Origin: Bacillota bacterium
GTDB taxonomy: Bacteria; Bacillota; Clostridia; Lachnospirales; Bianqueaceae
DNA length: 64,000 nucleotides
NCBI GenBank assembly: GCA_017441925.1
Contig: JAFRUE010000004.1
Span: forward strand, 23,815-87,814
Direction: 5' to 3'
The translations under genes were made by a program, and so were the position numbers. Under the pieces are notes generated by a model. The model searched no databases and was not told the DNA's origin. It worked only from the letters and a program-made list of their open reading frames with translations. Positions 44,463-53,546 of this stretch are shown in pieces; positions within the stretch are counted from its first letter, which is position 1, and every line of letters begins with the position of its first letter.

Positions 44463-45254
44463 TCAGTCGTTCAGCGCGGCATAGAGATATGGCTCCATGT
44501 ACGGTGTCCACCATTCCAGATATCCTGCCCGTGTGGGATGAATATGATCAGCCATGTAGAGTGAGTGCTGTTCCTCGGTGATGCGATTGAAGCTCTTGTC
44601 GCTCCACATGTCGATCACGGTTATGCCCCACTTGTCGGCAATCTCGTGCAGAAGCGCAACCATCTCCGGATATTTTTCGTCCTCGAAGGGCGGATTCGTA
44701 TAGAACAGCACCGGGCAGCCCCAAGTCTCCTTCGCGTAGAAGATGATATATTCGATGGCGCCGGCCACCGTAGAGGTATCATAGCAACCGTCCGCCGAGA
44801 TCTCGCCCAGAGGCTTGTTCTTCCAAGTGTCGTTCGTGGAGAGCTGGCAGACGAAGAGTTCCACCTTCATCTCCCTATCCAAACGCTTCATGCGGGGAAT
44901 GTAAGCATTGGGGCTGCCGCCGGAGAGCGTCGTGCCGGGAACGGCCTCCTTCGTGATCGTGCAGCCGTTGCGCAGGGCGATGTAGTCCGCGAAGGAGGTG
45001 CCCATGGAGGCATAACCCTGGGTGATCGAGGAACCCAGAAACACGATGTGCTTTCCGGCGAGAGGACTGTTCTCCACTTCTCCTGCGTTCTCCGGCGCGT
45101 ACGCTTCGGCGTTGCCCGGGAGACTGGCGAGTTTTCTGTCGTGCAGCTTTGCAAAAGGTCCCCAGCTCCACTGCCAGCCGCAGAAGGCTAGCCAGAGTGC
45201 CATGGCCAGTACGACGATCCCAACGATCAGTATGACCTTTTTCCCTTTCTTCAT
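44463..45254 (-). CDS. SGNH/GDSL-family esterase, membrane-anchored
   Basis: 263 residues. One N-terminal helix (about 7-26) anchors it or acts as an uncleaved signal. The catalytic Ser is in VFLGSSITQG near 76, the Gly/Asn blocks in STND near 142, and the Asp-x-x-His in ADHIHPTRAGY near 242. Such enzymes often remove acetyl groups from glycans, which fits its place as the last gene of a glycan operon, with a 4-bp overlap to the GH43 gene. It is the only protein of this cluster likely to act outside the cytosol. Confidence 0.82.
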   Translation of the reverse strand: MKKGKKVILIVGIVVLAMALWLAFCGWQWSWGPFAKLHDRKLASLPGNAEAYAPENAGEVENSPLAGKHIVFLGSSITQGYASMGTSFADYIALRNGCTITKEAVPGTTLSGGSPNAYIPRMKRLDREMKVELFVCQLSTNDTWKNKPLGEISADGCYDTSTVAGAIEYIIFYAKETWGCPVLFYTNPPFEDEKYPEMVALLHEIADKWGITVIDMWSDKSFNRITEEQHSLYMADHIHPTRAGYLEWWTPYMEPYLYAALND

Positions 45255-47065
45255 AACTCCATAACCTCCCCGTGCGTGATACCGCTTTCATTGAAGGCGT
45301 CGACGCGCACGAAAAGCTTTTGCCCTTTCATGATACCGCCGATCCGTTTCCTGTCAAGGCCGTTTCCCATCACGAGATAGCTGTGATAGAGCTTGTCCGA
45401 CCGATGGCCCCAAAGGATGTTATAGCCCAGCGTGTAGGCACAGTCTTCCGCCGAAACGAGGAAATCCAGATCGCCGAGCCGCTCTGCCCGCACGGCCGGG
45501 CGGGACGGCTTTTTGCCGTTTCCCCTGCCGAACACGCGCAGCCCGGAGACGCAGGGGGGCGCCCCATAGGGGAGAGCGCGAACGGTGAGCCGAATATATC
45601 GGGTCGGGAGGCCCTGGTCGAAGCCGATGAAGTCATGGCACAGATCGATCTCCGCCTCCCAGTTATCTTTCACGCTTTGCCACTGCACGCTGTCGGAGGA
45701 GACCTCCAGACGCCACTGCGTCGCACCGCCGTTCATCACGTCGATGAAGCGGAGCGTGTCCGGCGTCTGGACGAATTCTCCCGGGCAGGCGGGCAGCAGC
45801 TCGGGGTCGTCGGCAAAATTGATCTGGACGGCATGGACGTCCATCTCCTCGCCCAGATCGACGCAAAGCCATTCTCCCGGCTTTGCCGAGGCTGCCTTCC
45901 ACCGGGTCTGCACCCTTTCGTCCACGGCGTTTTCCGCGCCGTGCCCCTCCGCGCAGGAGGAGGCAAGTGCGCGCTTGCCATAGCTCAGAAGCATCCATTC
46001 CGGCTCCGCCCACGGATCGGCGCGCAGAGCGTCGAGTTCCATCGGCCAGTCGCCGTAACGCTGGTTACAGAAAAGCTCCCCATCCGCGTCAAAGCCCGCA
46101 GGCCACAGGCCCACCCGGCGCTCAAAGATATGGCAGACGCCGATTTGCATACTGGCGCAGTGCCACCAGCTTCCGCTTTTGTCCTCCAGCGTCGAGCCGT
46201 GACCCGCACCGGTGATGAAGCCGCCCGGTTTATAGGAATAGGGATTGTTTTCAGCCGACCGGAAGGGGCCGAGCGGGCTGTCGCCCATATAGACCCCATC
46301 GGCATAGATGTTCAGCTCCGTGCCGGGGCAGGCGTATTGGAGATAGTATTTCCCCTCGTGCTTCGTCATCCAGGGGCCTTCGATGTAGGGCATCCCGGCA
46401 AAGGTGGCCCGGATGACCGGAAGGCTCTCCGGCGGGATCTGCGCGACGTTTTCCCCGCATTCGCGCAGATAGTCCTCGAACAGGGCGTCGATCTCCTCCT
46501 CGGTTTTCGGCCGCTCGCTGTGATCTTCTCCGAAGCGCTCATAGCCGTGCTCATAGGGATTTCCGAAAATCAGTTCCCTACGTTCCCCGACCGGCTTCAT
46601 CGTGACCGGGTCAAGTTCTACGCCCCAGACAGGCGTGGAGTTGGAGCAGCCCCAATAGAAATACAGGCGGCCGTCGTCGTCCCGGAAGAGGTTCGGATCC
46701 CAATAGTCCCGGTCTCCCTTGATCTCCTCGTAAGGGCCGTTCAGCGGGTCCCTCGTCCGGAAAAAGCTGCAGGGCGTTCCGCGGTTGGAGGCCGTGAAAT
46801 ACAGCCAATCCCCCACGACCGTCACGTCGGGGGCATAGTCATAGATCGGCATGTTTTGGGGAAGAGGACGGTTTTCCCAGTGAGCCAGATCGTCCGATAC
46901 CCACACACAGCCGTTCATGGAGGCGAAGATATAGTACCTGCCCTTGAACAGAACCAGCGAGGGGTCCGCCGCCTCCCGGTAGACCGACAGGCGGTAATTG
47001 ATTCGGGGATCCTTGGTAAAGGAATATTTGTAGGAGACGTTGACCGGATTGCAGCAGACCGTCAT
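45251..47065 (-). CDS. GH43-family glycosidase with C-terminal F5/8-type and Fn3-like domains
   Basis: The 604-residue protein has an N-terminal GH43 five-bladed propeller. Its catalytic acids are visible in EAADPSLVL near 32, YWDPNLF near 121 and IEGPWM near 228. Residues about 365-510 look like a galactose-binding/discoidin fold (TRWKAASAKPGEWLCVDLGE), and about 515-600 an Fn3-like fold. GH43 enzymes release arabinose or xylose residues. No signal peptide, so it acts on imported oligosaccharides. It overlaps both neighbours by ATGA. Confidence 0.85.
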   Translation of the reverse strand: MTVCCNPVNVSYKYSFTKDPRINYRLSVYREAADPSLVLFKGRYYIFASMNGCVWVSDDLAHWENRPLPQNMPIYDYAPDVTVVGDWLYFTASNRGTPCSFFRTRDPLNGPYEEIKGDRDYWDPNLFRDDDGRLYFYWGCSNSTPVWGVELDPVTMKPVGERRELIFGNPYEHGYERFGEDHSERPKTEEEIDALFEDYLRECGENVAQIPPESLPVIRATFAGMPYIEGPWMTKHEGKYYLQYACPGTELNIYADGVYMGDSPLGPFRSAENNPYSYKPGGFITGAGHGSTLEDKSGSWWHCASMQIGVCHIFERRVGLWPAGFDADGELFCNQRYGDWPMELDALRADPWAEPEWMLLSYGKRALASSCAEGHGAENAVDERVQTRWKAASAKPGEWLCVDLGEEMDVHAVQINFADDPELLPACPGEFVQTPDTLRFIDVMNGGATQWRLEVSSDSVQWQSVKDNWEAEIDLCHDFIGFDQGLPTRYIRLTVRALPYGAPPCVSGLRVFGRGNGKKPSRPAVRAERLGDLDFLVSAEDCAYTLGYNILWGHRSDKLYHSYLVMGNGLDRKRIGGIMKGQKLFVRVDAFNESGITHGEVMEL

Positions 47066-49479
47066 GGTTTTACCTCCGTCTGTGCCGTCATGGCGCGTTT
47101 TTTCCCGTCGATCCAGGCATCCTTCGTTACGGTGAAAGAGCCGGACAGACGTCTGTCCTCTGAAGATGCGCCGATGCGAAAGTCAAAAGCGCCCTTCTCG
47201 ATCTTCCATTTCATGTCCCCATCCAGAAACGCAAGCTGCGAGGGCTGCAGCGTGAAGCGGACGGTCTTCGTCTCTCCCGCGTTCAAATGTATCCGGCAGA
47301 AACCGGCAAGCTCCTGCACCGGACGGGTACGGCTGGCAAAGCGGTCGGAGATATAGATCTGCACAACTTCGTCGCCCGCACGCTCACCGGTGTTGGTGAT
47401 CCGCACGCTGACGGTCAGAGCTTCATCCGGCGAGATTTCCGACGAGGAGAGCTCCAGATCCGAATAGGCGAAACTCGAATAGCTCAGCCCGTAGCCGAAG
47501 AAATAGCGCGGCGTGTGGGGCAGGTCCACATAGTTCACAAAACCGATGCTTTCCCCTTGGTGCCAAGCAGAGCCATAGGGGTGGTTGTAATAGATGGGGA
47601 TCTGTCCGGCGTGATAGGCCACCGAGACCGGCAGCTTGCCGCCGGGATTGTAGTCCCCCAGCAGCGCGTCAGTGACCGCCTCAGCTCCGCACTCGGCCGG
47701 GCTCCAGGCCTCCAGAATGGCGCTCAGACATTCATCCGCCGCATCGCTGGAGATAGGCCGCCCGTCGAAGTGGACGCCGATCAAAGGCTTTCCATATTGA
47801 GCCGCCGCCCGGATAAAGGCGTCTTGACAGGCAGGGAGATTGATGTTTGCGGCATCCACGCCTTCGCCCATGGAGGCCATGGAGCAGGTGCCGTACTTGC
47901 CGCCCAGAGTCAGGAGCACCGCGTCCGCGTCCTGGATCAGAGCCAGTGCCTCCGAGAAGCCGCTCTCGTCCGAACCGGCTATGTGATAGCCCCTGGCATA
48001 GACGATCTCTGTCTCCGGCAGCCTTGCGCGGAGTTCTTCCAACAGGCTTTTGCAGCCAGGCTTCTGACGGTGAAGGATCGCGTCGAATTCCTCGCCCTCG
48101 TCGGACTGGATGTTCGTGTCGGGGACGGTTTTGATCTCTTCCGTTGTCTGCATCACCCCGCTGACCCCGGCAATGGAATTGGCGATGGCATAGGTGGACT
48201 CCATCATGCACAGATGGGTATAGCCGCCGAAGAATTTGCGGGCACTGTCGGCATGGGGACCGATGACTGCGAGCTTCTTGATGTTCTTGCTCAGCGGCAG
48301 CGCGCCGTCGTTTTTCAGCAGCACGAGAGATTCTCGTGCCGAGCGCAGGGACAGCTCCCGATCCTTCGGCTCAGAAAAAGCCTTCTGCAGCGCCTTGCCC
48401 TGCAGGGCGAAGGGGTGCTCGAAGAGCCCCATGCAGAACTTGGCCGTCAGCACGCGCAGTACCGCGCGGTCAAGGATCGCGATATCCGCCTCGCCGCTTT
48501 GGAACATGGCTTTGAGTTCCCCGTTCCAGCCGCTGGGAGACGGCAGTTCCATGTCCATCCCGGCCTCCATGCAGCGCAGCCCGGCCTCGGCGAAGCTCTC
48601 GCCGATATGCTGAACTGAATGGGCGTTGCCCACCGCGCCGTAATCGCTGACGGCGAGACCGTCAAAACCCATCTCCTCCCGCAGCAGATCAGTCAGAATC
48701 TCTTTCGAGGCAGACACCGGCTCGCCGTTGAGGGAGCAGTAGCAGGGCATCACACCGCGTAGGCCGTCTTGGATTGCTGCCTGGAAAGGCTTGCCGTAGA
48801 TTTCCCGCAAAAGTCTTGGCGGCGTGTCGCTGTGGGTGCCGTGGATGCCGCCCTGGGAGTTGTGGAAGGCCAGAAAATGCTTGGCCACGCTCTCAGGGCG
48901 CCGTCCCGCGGTCTCGGTGCTTCGGATGCCGCGTGTATAAGCGGAGCCGAGGGCGGCAGCCAGGGTCGGGTCCTCGCCGTAGCTCTCGCCCTGACGGCCC
49001 ATGCGGGAGTCGCGGGAGATGTCCAGCACCGGGGCGAAGATCTGCGTGATGCCGCAGGCGGCCTCCTGACGGCTGACGGCCTTGGCGATCTCCTCCTCCA
49101 AGTCCGGGTCCCAGCCCGCACCCCGGGCAATCCCGGCGGGAAAGCTGGTAGAATCCTGAATGAAGGCGCCACAGAGGCCCTCCATGTGGAAGATGGCGGG
49201 GATGCGGTGCGGGGACTTTGCAATCACGATCTCCTGCACTCGCCGCTGCCAGGCCGCACATTCCTCCAGCGTCTCGATCCGCCGCAGCTCCAGCGTACTG
49301 ACCTGACCGATGCCGTAAAGCGCTTGCGAAGAGATCCAGTCCATGTCCTGCGCCAGTTTCCCAAAGGGGAACACGCAGCCCACCTGTGCCATCTTCTCGT
49401 CCAGGCTCAAGTCTCTGAGCAGCGCCTCGGCGCGCTCTTCCGGAGAAAGGGCCTCATTTGTCCAGAGTCTCAAATTCAT
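47062..49479 (-). CDS. GH3-family beta-glycosidase
   Basis: 805 residues. The N-terminal barrel has the nucleophile in GLAVSDYGAV near 279 and FHMEGLCGAF near 97. A second alpha/beta domain follows (LLKNDGALPLS), with a C-terminal Fn3-like domain (VRITNTGERAGDEVVQIYI). The order and length are those of beta-glucosidase/beta-xylosidase enzymes; the sugar specificity is open. Cytosolic. It overlaps the GH78 gene by 26 bp. Confidence 0.9.
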   Translation of the reverse strand: MNLRLWTNEALSPEERAEALLRDLSLDEKMAQVGCVFPFGKLAQDMDWISSQALYGIGQVSTLELRRIETLEECAAWQRRVQEIVIAKSPHRIPAIFHMEGLCGAFIQDSTSFPAGIARGAGWDPDLEEEIAKAVSRQEAACGITQIFAPVLDISRDSRMGRQGESYGEDPTLAAALGSAYTRGIRSTETAGRRPESVAKHFLAFHNSQGGIHGTHSDTPPRLLREIYGKPFQAAIQDGLRGVMPCYCSLNGEPVSASKEILTDLLREEMGFDGLAVSDYGAVGNAHSVQHIGESFAEAGLRCMEAGMDMELPSPSGWNGELKAMFQSGEADIAILDRAVLRVLTAKFCMGLFEHPFALQGKALQKAFSEPKDRELSLRSARESLVLLKNDGALPLSKNIKKLAVIGPHADSARKFFGGYTHLCMMESTYAIANSIAGVSGVMQTTEEIKTVPDTNIQSDEGEEFDAILHRQKPGCKSLLEELRARLPETEIVYARGYHIAGSDESGFSEALALIQDADAVLLTLGGKYGTCSMASMGEGVDAANINLPACQDAFIRAAAQYGKPLIGVHFDGRPISSDAADECLSAILEAWSPAECGAEAVTDALLGDYNPGGKLPVSVAYHAGQIPIYYNHPYGSAWHQGESIGFVNYVDLPHTPRYFFGYGLSYSSFAYSDLELSSSEISPDEALTVSVRITNTGERAGDEVVQIYISDRFASRTRPVQELAGFCRIHLNAGETKTVRFTLQPSQLAFLDGDMKWKIEKGAFDFRIGASSEDRRLSGSFTVTKDAWIDGKKRAMTAQTEVKP

Positions 49480-51988
49480 AGTCTCCGCTTCCGATCGTAT
49501 GTTGTTCGCCGTTCGGCATGCTCACTTCACATTGGCAGCCTACCGGCACGCTGACAGAGAGGCGGAATGTCCCCGCTGCCTTTTCCCAGCGTGTTTTAAT
49601 CCAGCCGTAGGGGCATTTGTGTTCGCACTCCGCCCAAGTCAGTCCGCCGCCGAGCAAGGGTTTCACAGAAAAGCGTCGGTAGCCGGGCTCCAAAGCCTCC
49701 AACCCGCATATCCGTCGGTAGAAAAAGTCACCCACCGCGCCGTAGGCGTAGTGATTCAAGGAGGATTCCTTGATCGATCCATCCTCCTGTATGCTTCCCC
49801 ACTGTTCCCACATGGTGGTAGCTCCATGCCTGATCTGATAGAGCCAGGAGGGGTCGGTATCCTGCAGCAGCAGCTCATAGGCCTCATCGACGTACCCGTT
49901 ATCCGAGAGCGCAAAGAGCAGGAAGGGCGTGGCGGTAAAACCGGTATTGAGGTGAACGCCCGCCTCCTTTACCAGCCCCCAAAGACGCTCGGCCATCCCA
50001 TGCTTTTCCTCATCCTGAGCCAGATCAAAGGCCAGCGCCAGCACATATGCGGTCTGAAATTCCTTTTTCATACGCCCTTTCCCGTCGGTAAAAGCCTTGC
50101 GGAAGGCGGAGCGAATCTTCTCGGCCTGGGCGGCGTAGCGGCGGCTGTCCTCCTCCTTGCCGAGGATCGCTGCAATGCGGCTCATCAGAAGGCTGGAACG
50201 GTAGAAGTACGCGGTTCCGACCCAGGGACCTTTGGCCAGCCAGTCCGACAAGGCCCCATAGGGAGCGCACCAGTCGCCAAACTGGAAGGGCAGCTTCAGA
50301 ATATAGCGAGATCCGTGGAAAGGCAGCGACAGAGACGCCCAGCGCTTTACGTTCGCCAGGTATTTTTTCATGCTGGGGTACTGGCGCTCCAGCAGGCTTT
50401 TGTCTCCGTTGGCCATGTAAAGCGCCCAGGGAACAAGGATGCTGCTGTCACCCCAGCAGGAGGTCGTCAGCGTGGGGGTCACGCCTTTTCGGGCTGGAAC
50501 GACGAAGGGAATTGCCCCGGTCGCGGTTTGCTCACTTGCGAGATCGCGCAGCCATTTCTCGAGGAAGCGGCTCATGTTGAAATTGAAGCAGGCCGTGGGC
50601 GAGAACAGCGCGATATCTCCTGTCCAACCCTGACGCTCATCCCGCTGGGGACAGTCGGTGGGAATATCCACAAAGTTATCTTTGCCACTCCAGGTGAGGT
50701 TAAGCTGCAGCTGATTCAGATCGTCGTTGGAGCAGCGGAAAGCGCCGACAGTCTCCAGATCGGAATAGACGGCGACAGCCTTGAGCTCCAGATCCTCTTT
50801 TTCGATGCCCCGAATCCCTACATAGCGAAAGCCCATGTAGGTGAAACGGGGACTGTATTCCTGCTCCCCGTCCCGGCAGATGTAGCGCAGCTCCTGTTTG
50901 GCGCTGCGAAGGTTCTGTACGTAGAGTTCGCCGTTTTGAAGCGCTTCGGCATGGCGGATCACGATCTCTTTCCCGGTTTTTCCATACAGCTTGAGAGAAA
51001 GCACCCCGGCGATGTTTTGCCCGAAATCGCAGATGAGCTCCCCGGAAGGGGCTTCCATCCACGCCAGCGGTCGAAACTCCTCGTGGGCAACGATCTTCTC
51101 GCCGTAACGCGCGGAGAGCTTCGGCTTCACCCGCAGCTTTTCCTCCATCGTGCTATGCCAGGGCAGGTGTGCCATATCGACACGCGCGTCGTAAATCTCG
51201 CCGTCAAAGAAGTCGGCAAAGCGCCAGGGGCTGTCCGACGATACCTCAAAGCGCTCGTCCGTTCCCAGAATGTCCCTCTGGCCGTCGGGATAATCCAGAC
51301 GCAGTTCGCATAAAAACGCGGGCCTGTCTGCAGAGAGCATGGATTTTGACTTAGTGGTGTCATCTACATGCGTCGTGCGGCCCGAGGCCCAGCCGGCCGC
51401 AACCACGGCCAGCAGCTCATGCTCACCGGCAGGGATCTCATGCAGTTCATGGATCGTATATTGCAAGTCAGCATCGTAATTGGTAAAGCCGGGGGCAAAG
51501 TAATCGTCGTTGATACGCTTGCCGTCGAGATAGAGATCGAAAATACCAAGGGCCGTAGCGCAGATACGCAGGCAGGCGATCTCCTGTCTTGCACTGAAAC
51601 GGCGACGAAAGGCAGTCGGGGGCGGGGAGGCGGGGCTTTCTGTATGCGAATCGGGATCACTGATCCATATGCCTTTCCAGGGCAGGCCCATCCGCCCGGT
51701 TTGAAACACAGCTACTGCATGAGCTGTCTCACCCAGATCATCAGCAGCCGTAATCTCAATTGGATATTTCGTGAATGGCTTTAAGGCCTCCCCCCGATAA
51801 ACGACGCACCTCTGATCCTCAGCCTCCGCTTCCCAGCCGTTCACCCGGATAAGGGCTGACCGGAGAGAACACTCTCTCCGGTCGCTTTTGAGGGAAAAGG
51901 AGAATCGAGGATGTCTGTTATCGGTAATCACGGTCTCATCCCGGTTTGCATGACGGTGCTCGCCCCGGATCTCGTCAATCTGAAGCAT
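49454..51988 (-). CDS. GH78-family alpha-L-rhamnosidase
   Basis: 844 residues with the modular order of bacterial rhamnosidases: an N-terminal beta-sandwich, the WKGIWISDPD motif near 110, the (alpha/alpha)6 barrel with PTDCPQRDERQGWTGD near 450 (catalytic acids) and a C-terminal beta domain. It releases terminal L-rhamnose, suggesting plant glycosides or rhamnose-rich polysaccharides as the source. No signal peptide. AAAGGAGG precedes the ATG. Confidence 0.9.
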   Translation of the reverse strand: MLQIDEIRGEHRHANRDETVITDNRHPRFSFSLKSDRRECSLRSALIRVNGWEAEAEDQRCVVYRGEALKPFTKYPIEITAADDLGETAHAVAVFQTGRMGLPWKGIWISDPDSHTESPASPPPTAFRRRFSARQEIACLRICATALGIFDLYLDGKRINDDYFAPGFTNYDADLQYTIHELHEIPAGEHELLAVVAAGWASGRTTHVDDTTKSKSMLSADRPAFLCELRLDYPDGQRDILGTDERFEVSSDSPWRFADFFDGEIYDARVDMAHLPWHSTMEEKLRVKPKLSARYGEKIVAHEEFRPLAWMEAPSGELICDFGQNIAGVLSLKLYGKTGKEIVIRHAEALQNGELYVQNLRSAKQELRYICRDGEQEYSPRFTYMGFRYVGIRGIEKEDLELKAVAVYSDLETVGAFRCSNDDLNQLQLNLTWSGKDNFVDIPTDCPQRDERQGWTGDIALFSPTACFNFNMSRFLEKWLRDLASEQTATGAIPFVVPARKGVTPTLTTSCWGDSSILVPWALYMANGDKSLLERQYPSMKKYLANVKRWASLSLPFHGSRYILKLPFQFGDWCAPYGALSDWLAKGPWVGTAYFYRSSLLMSRIAAILGKEEDSRRYAAQAEKIRSAFRKAFTDGKGRMKKEFQTAYVLALAFDLAQDEEKHGMAERLWGLVKEAGVHLNTGFTATPFLLFALSDNGYVDEAYELLLQDTDPSWLYQIRHGATTMWEQWGSIQEDGSIKESSLNHYAYGAVGDFFYRRICGLEALEPGYRRFSVKPLLGGGLTWAECEHKCPYGWIKTRWEKAAGTFRLSVSVPVGCQCEVSMPNGEQHTIGSGDYEFETLDK

Positions 51989-52015
51989 GCCGATTCCTCC
52001 TTTATGCTGTTTTAC

Positions 52016-53431
52016 TTAGTCCTGTTTGGCCGCCTTGCGCGCTTCGATTTCCTGGCGCAGCTGGGGCAGCTTCTTCTCCAGATCAAAGCCGCGGAAGATA
52101 AAGAACATCAAAAGGTTGATAACCACCGGCAGATAGTTGGAAAAGCCGTAGATTGACCAGCGCATGGAGGACGTCGCTTCTGCCAGCGAAGGATCATAGG
52201 AGCCGATGATCAGAAACATGCTCAGCAGCAGAGAGCCAAGTCCGCTTCCGACCTTGTTGCCAAAGCCTATAGCACCGCCGGACATGGCAACCAGTTTCTT
52301 TTCGTATTTCCACTCATTGTAATCGACTGTCATGGCAGTCAGCACACCGTAGAGGCACATCAAAGGAATCTGGATAAAGCTTGCAAGAAGCGCCGTCGTG
52401 GCATAAACAACATAGTTGGTGGGAGCAAAGCAACGAATACCCGCAAAGAACGCCGCGCCAAGAAGTCCGATATCGACGGTTCCTTTGACTCCGAACTTGT
52501 TGATGATAGGCTTGGACACCACAAAACCGACCAGTGTGCCGAGCATACCAGCTGCGCCGAGGATAGCGACCAGATTATCGTTGCCGAAGATCCACTTGCA
52601 GTAATAGGTACCGGAAGAAGCCGCTACTGCGCTGGTGACGGCAGTAATCGTATTGAAAAGAAGAACAATGACCCAGTACTTATTCTTAAAAAGCATGCCC
52701 ATGGCAGGGCCGAAAGGAACAGGCTCTTCCTCCTGCTCAGCAGGAGATCCGCTCTCGCTTTCTTCTTCACGGGTAAAAGCTGCCTTGTGACCGTTGCGCC
52801 AGCAGATGAGGAAAAGAAGCAGGACGAACAGGGCGAGGACAACGCCATATTTGATCCAAGCGCTCTGCGTGCCGCCCAACAGGTTGGTGACGGGAACCGT
52901 AGCGATAGCAACGATCATGCCGGCACCGTAGTTTCCGACTGCGCGGAATATTCCCATGCTGGATCGCTCACTATTGGACTTGGTTCTGACAACCATAACC
53001 GCAGCGAAGGGAGTGGCGATCATGGTATAGATGACCGCGGTGAGCAGCAGATTCGTGATTAGGGCATAGGCGACCTGTACACCAGTGGCAGCATTAGCTG
53101 GGATCATAAACAGCAAAGCTACAATAGCTGCCGCGGGAACAGCCAGCGTGATCATCCAGCGGAAGTACTTTTTGTTTCCACCGCGGGAATGATCGACAAT
53201 GTTTCCAAAGATGACGTCGGTAAAGGCGTCCAGGATCTTGGAGATCGCCATCACAACGCCAACGGAACCGACAGCCATGCCGACTTTGTCCGTGTAGAAA
53301 TACTGCAGCTGGCCGACGAGGTTTGCCATCAGGCCCAGGGCTAACTGGCCGCTCATATCCGCGAGATAATCCCTCGTCCGCATGGTGAGTTTCACTCCCT
53401 CGGAGTCATACTCCTTTTTTGTCTTTGCCAT
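52016..53431 (-). CDS. GPH-family sugar:cation symporter
   Basis: 471 residues with about 12 transmembrane helices and the glycoside-pentoside-hexuronide:cation features (LADMSGQLALGLMANL at the first helix; SKILDAFTDVIFGNIVDHSRGG near 65). It probably imports the oligosaccharide or glycoside that the cluster degrades. It begins its own transcription unit: the activator box at 53514-53539 lies just upstream. AGGAGG before the ATG. 27 bp precede the GH78 gene. Confidence 0.9.
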   Translation of the reverse strand: MAKTKKEYDSEGVKLTMRTRDYLADMSGQLALGLMANLVGQLQYFYTDKVGMAVGSVGVVMAISKILDAFTDVIFGNIVDHSRGGNKKYFRWMITLAVPAAAIVALLFMIPANAATGVQVAYALITNLLLTAVIYTMIATPFAAVMVVRTKSNSERSSMGIFRAVGNYGAGMIVAIATVPVTNLLGGTQSAWIKYGVVLALFVLLLFLICWRNGHKAAFTREEESESGSPAEQEEEPVPFGPAMGMLFKNKYWVIVLLFNTITAVTSAVAASSGTYYCKWIFGNDNLVAILGAAGMLGTLVGFVVSKPIINKFGVKGTVDIGLLGAAFFAGIRCFAPTNYVVYATTALLASFIQIPLMCLYGVLTAMTVDYNEWKYEKKLVAMSGGAIGFGNKVGSGLGSLLLSMFLIIGSYDPSLAEATSSMRWSIYGFSNYLPVVINLLMFFIFRGFDLEKKLPQLRQEIEARKAAKQD

Positions 53432-53486
53432 GAATACATCCTCCTGTGTGTTTTATTGTAATCGGTTTTTCTCTTGCTATGAAACC

Positions 53487-53539
53487 ATTGTACGATAAAA
53501 AAGAGTCTGATTATTGCGGTATCCTGCTCGAAATTGTAA
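53487..53539 (-). promoter_or_regulatory. Putative AraC-type operator and promoter of the transporter operon
   Basis: A 26-bp box at 53514-53539 matches one at 58344-58369 at 22 of 26 positions. Minus-strand cores are TTACAATTTC and AGCAGGATA. Reading the minus strand, 21 bp then separate it from TACAAT (53492-53487). There is no good -35 box, as expected for an activator-dependent promoter. Confidence 0.7.
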
Positions 53540-53546
53540 GATCGCG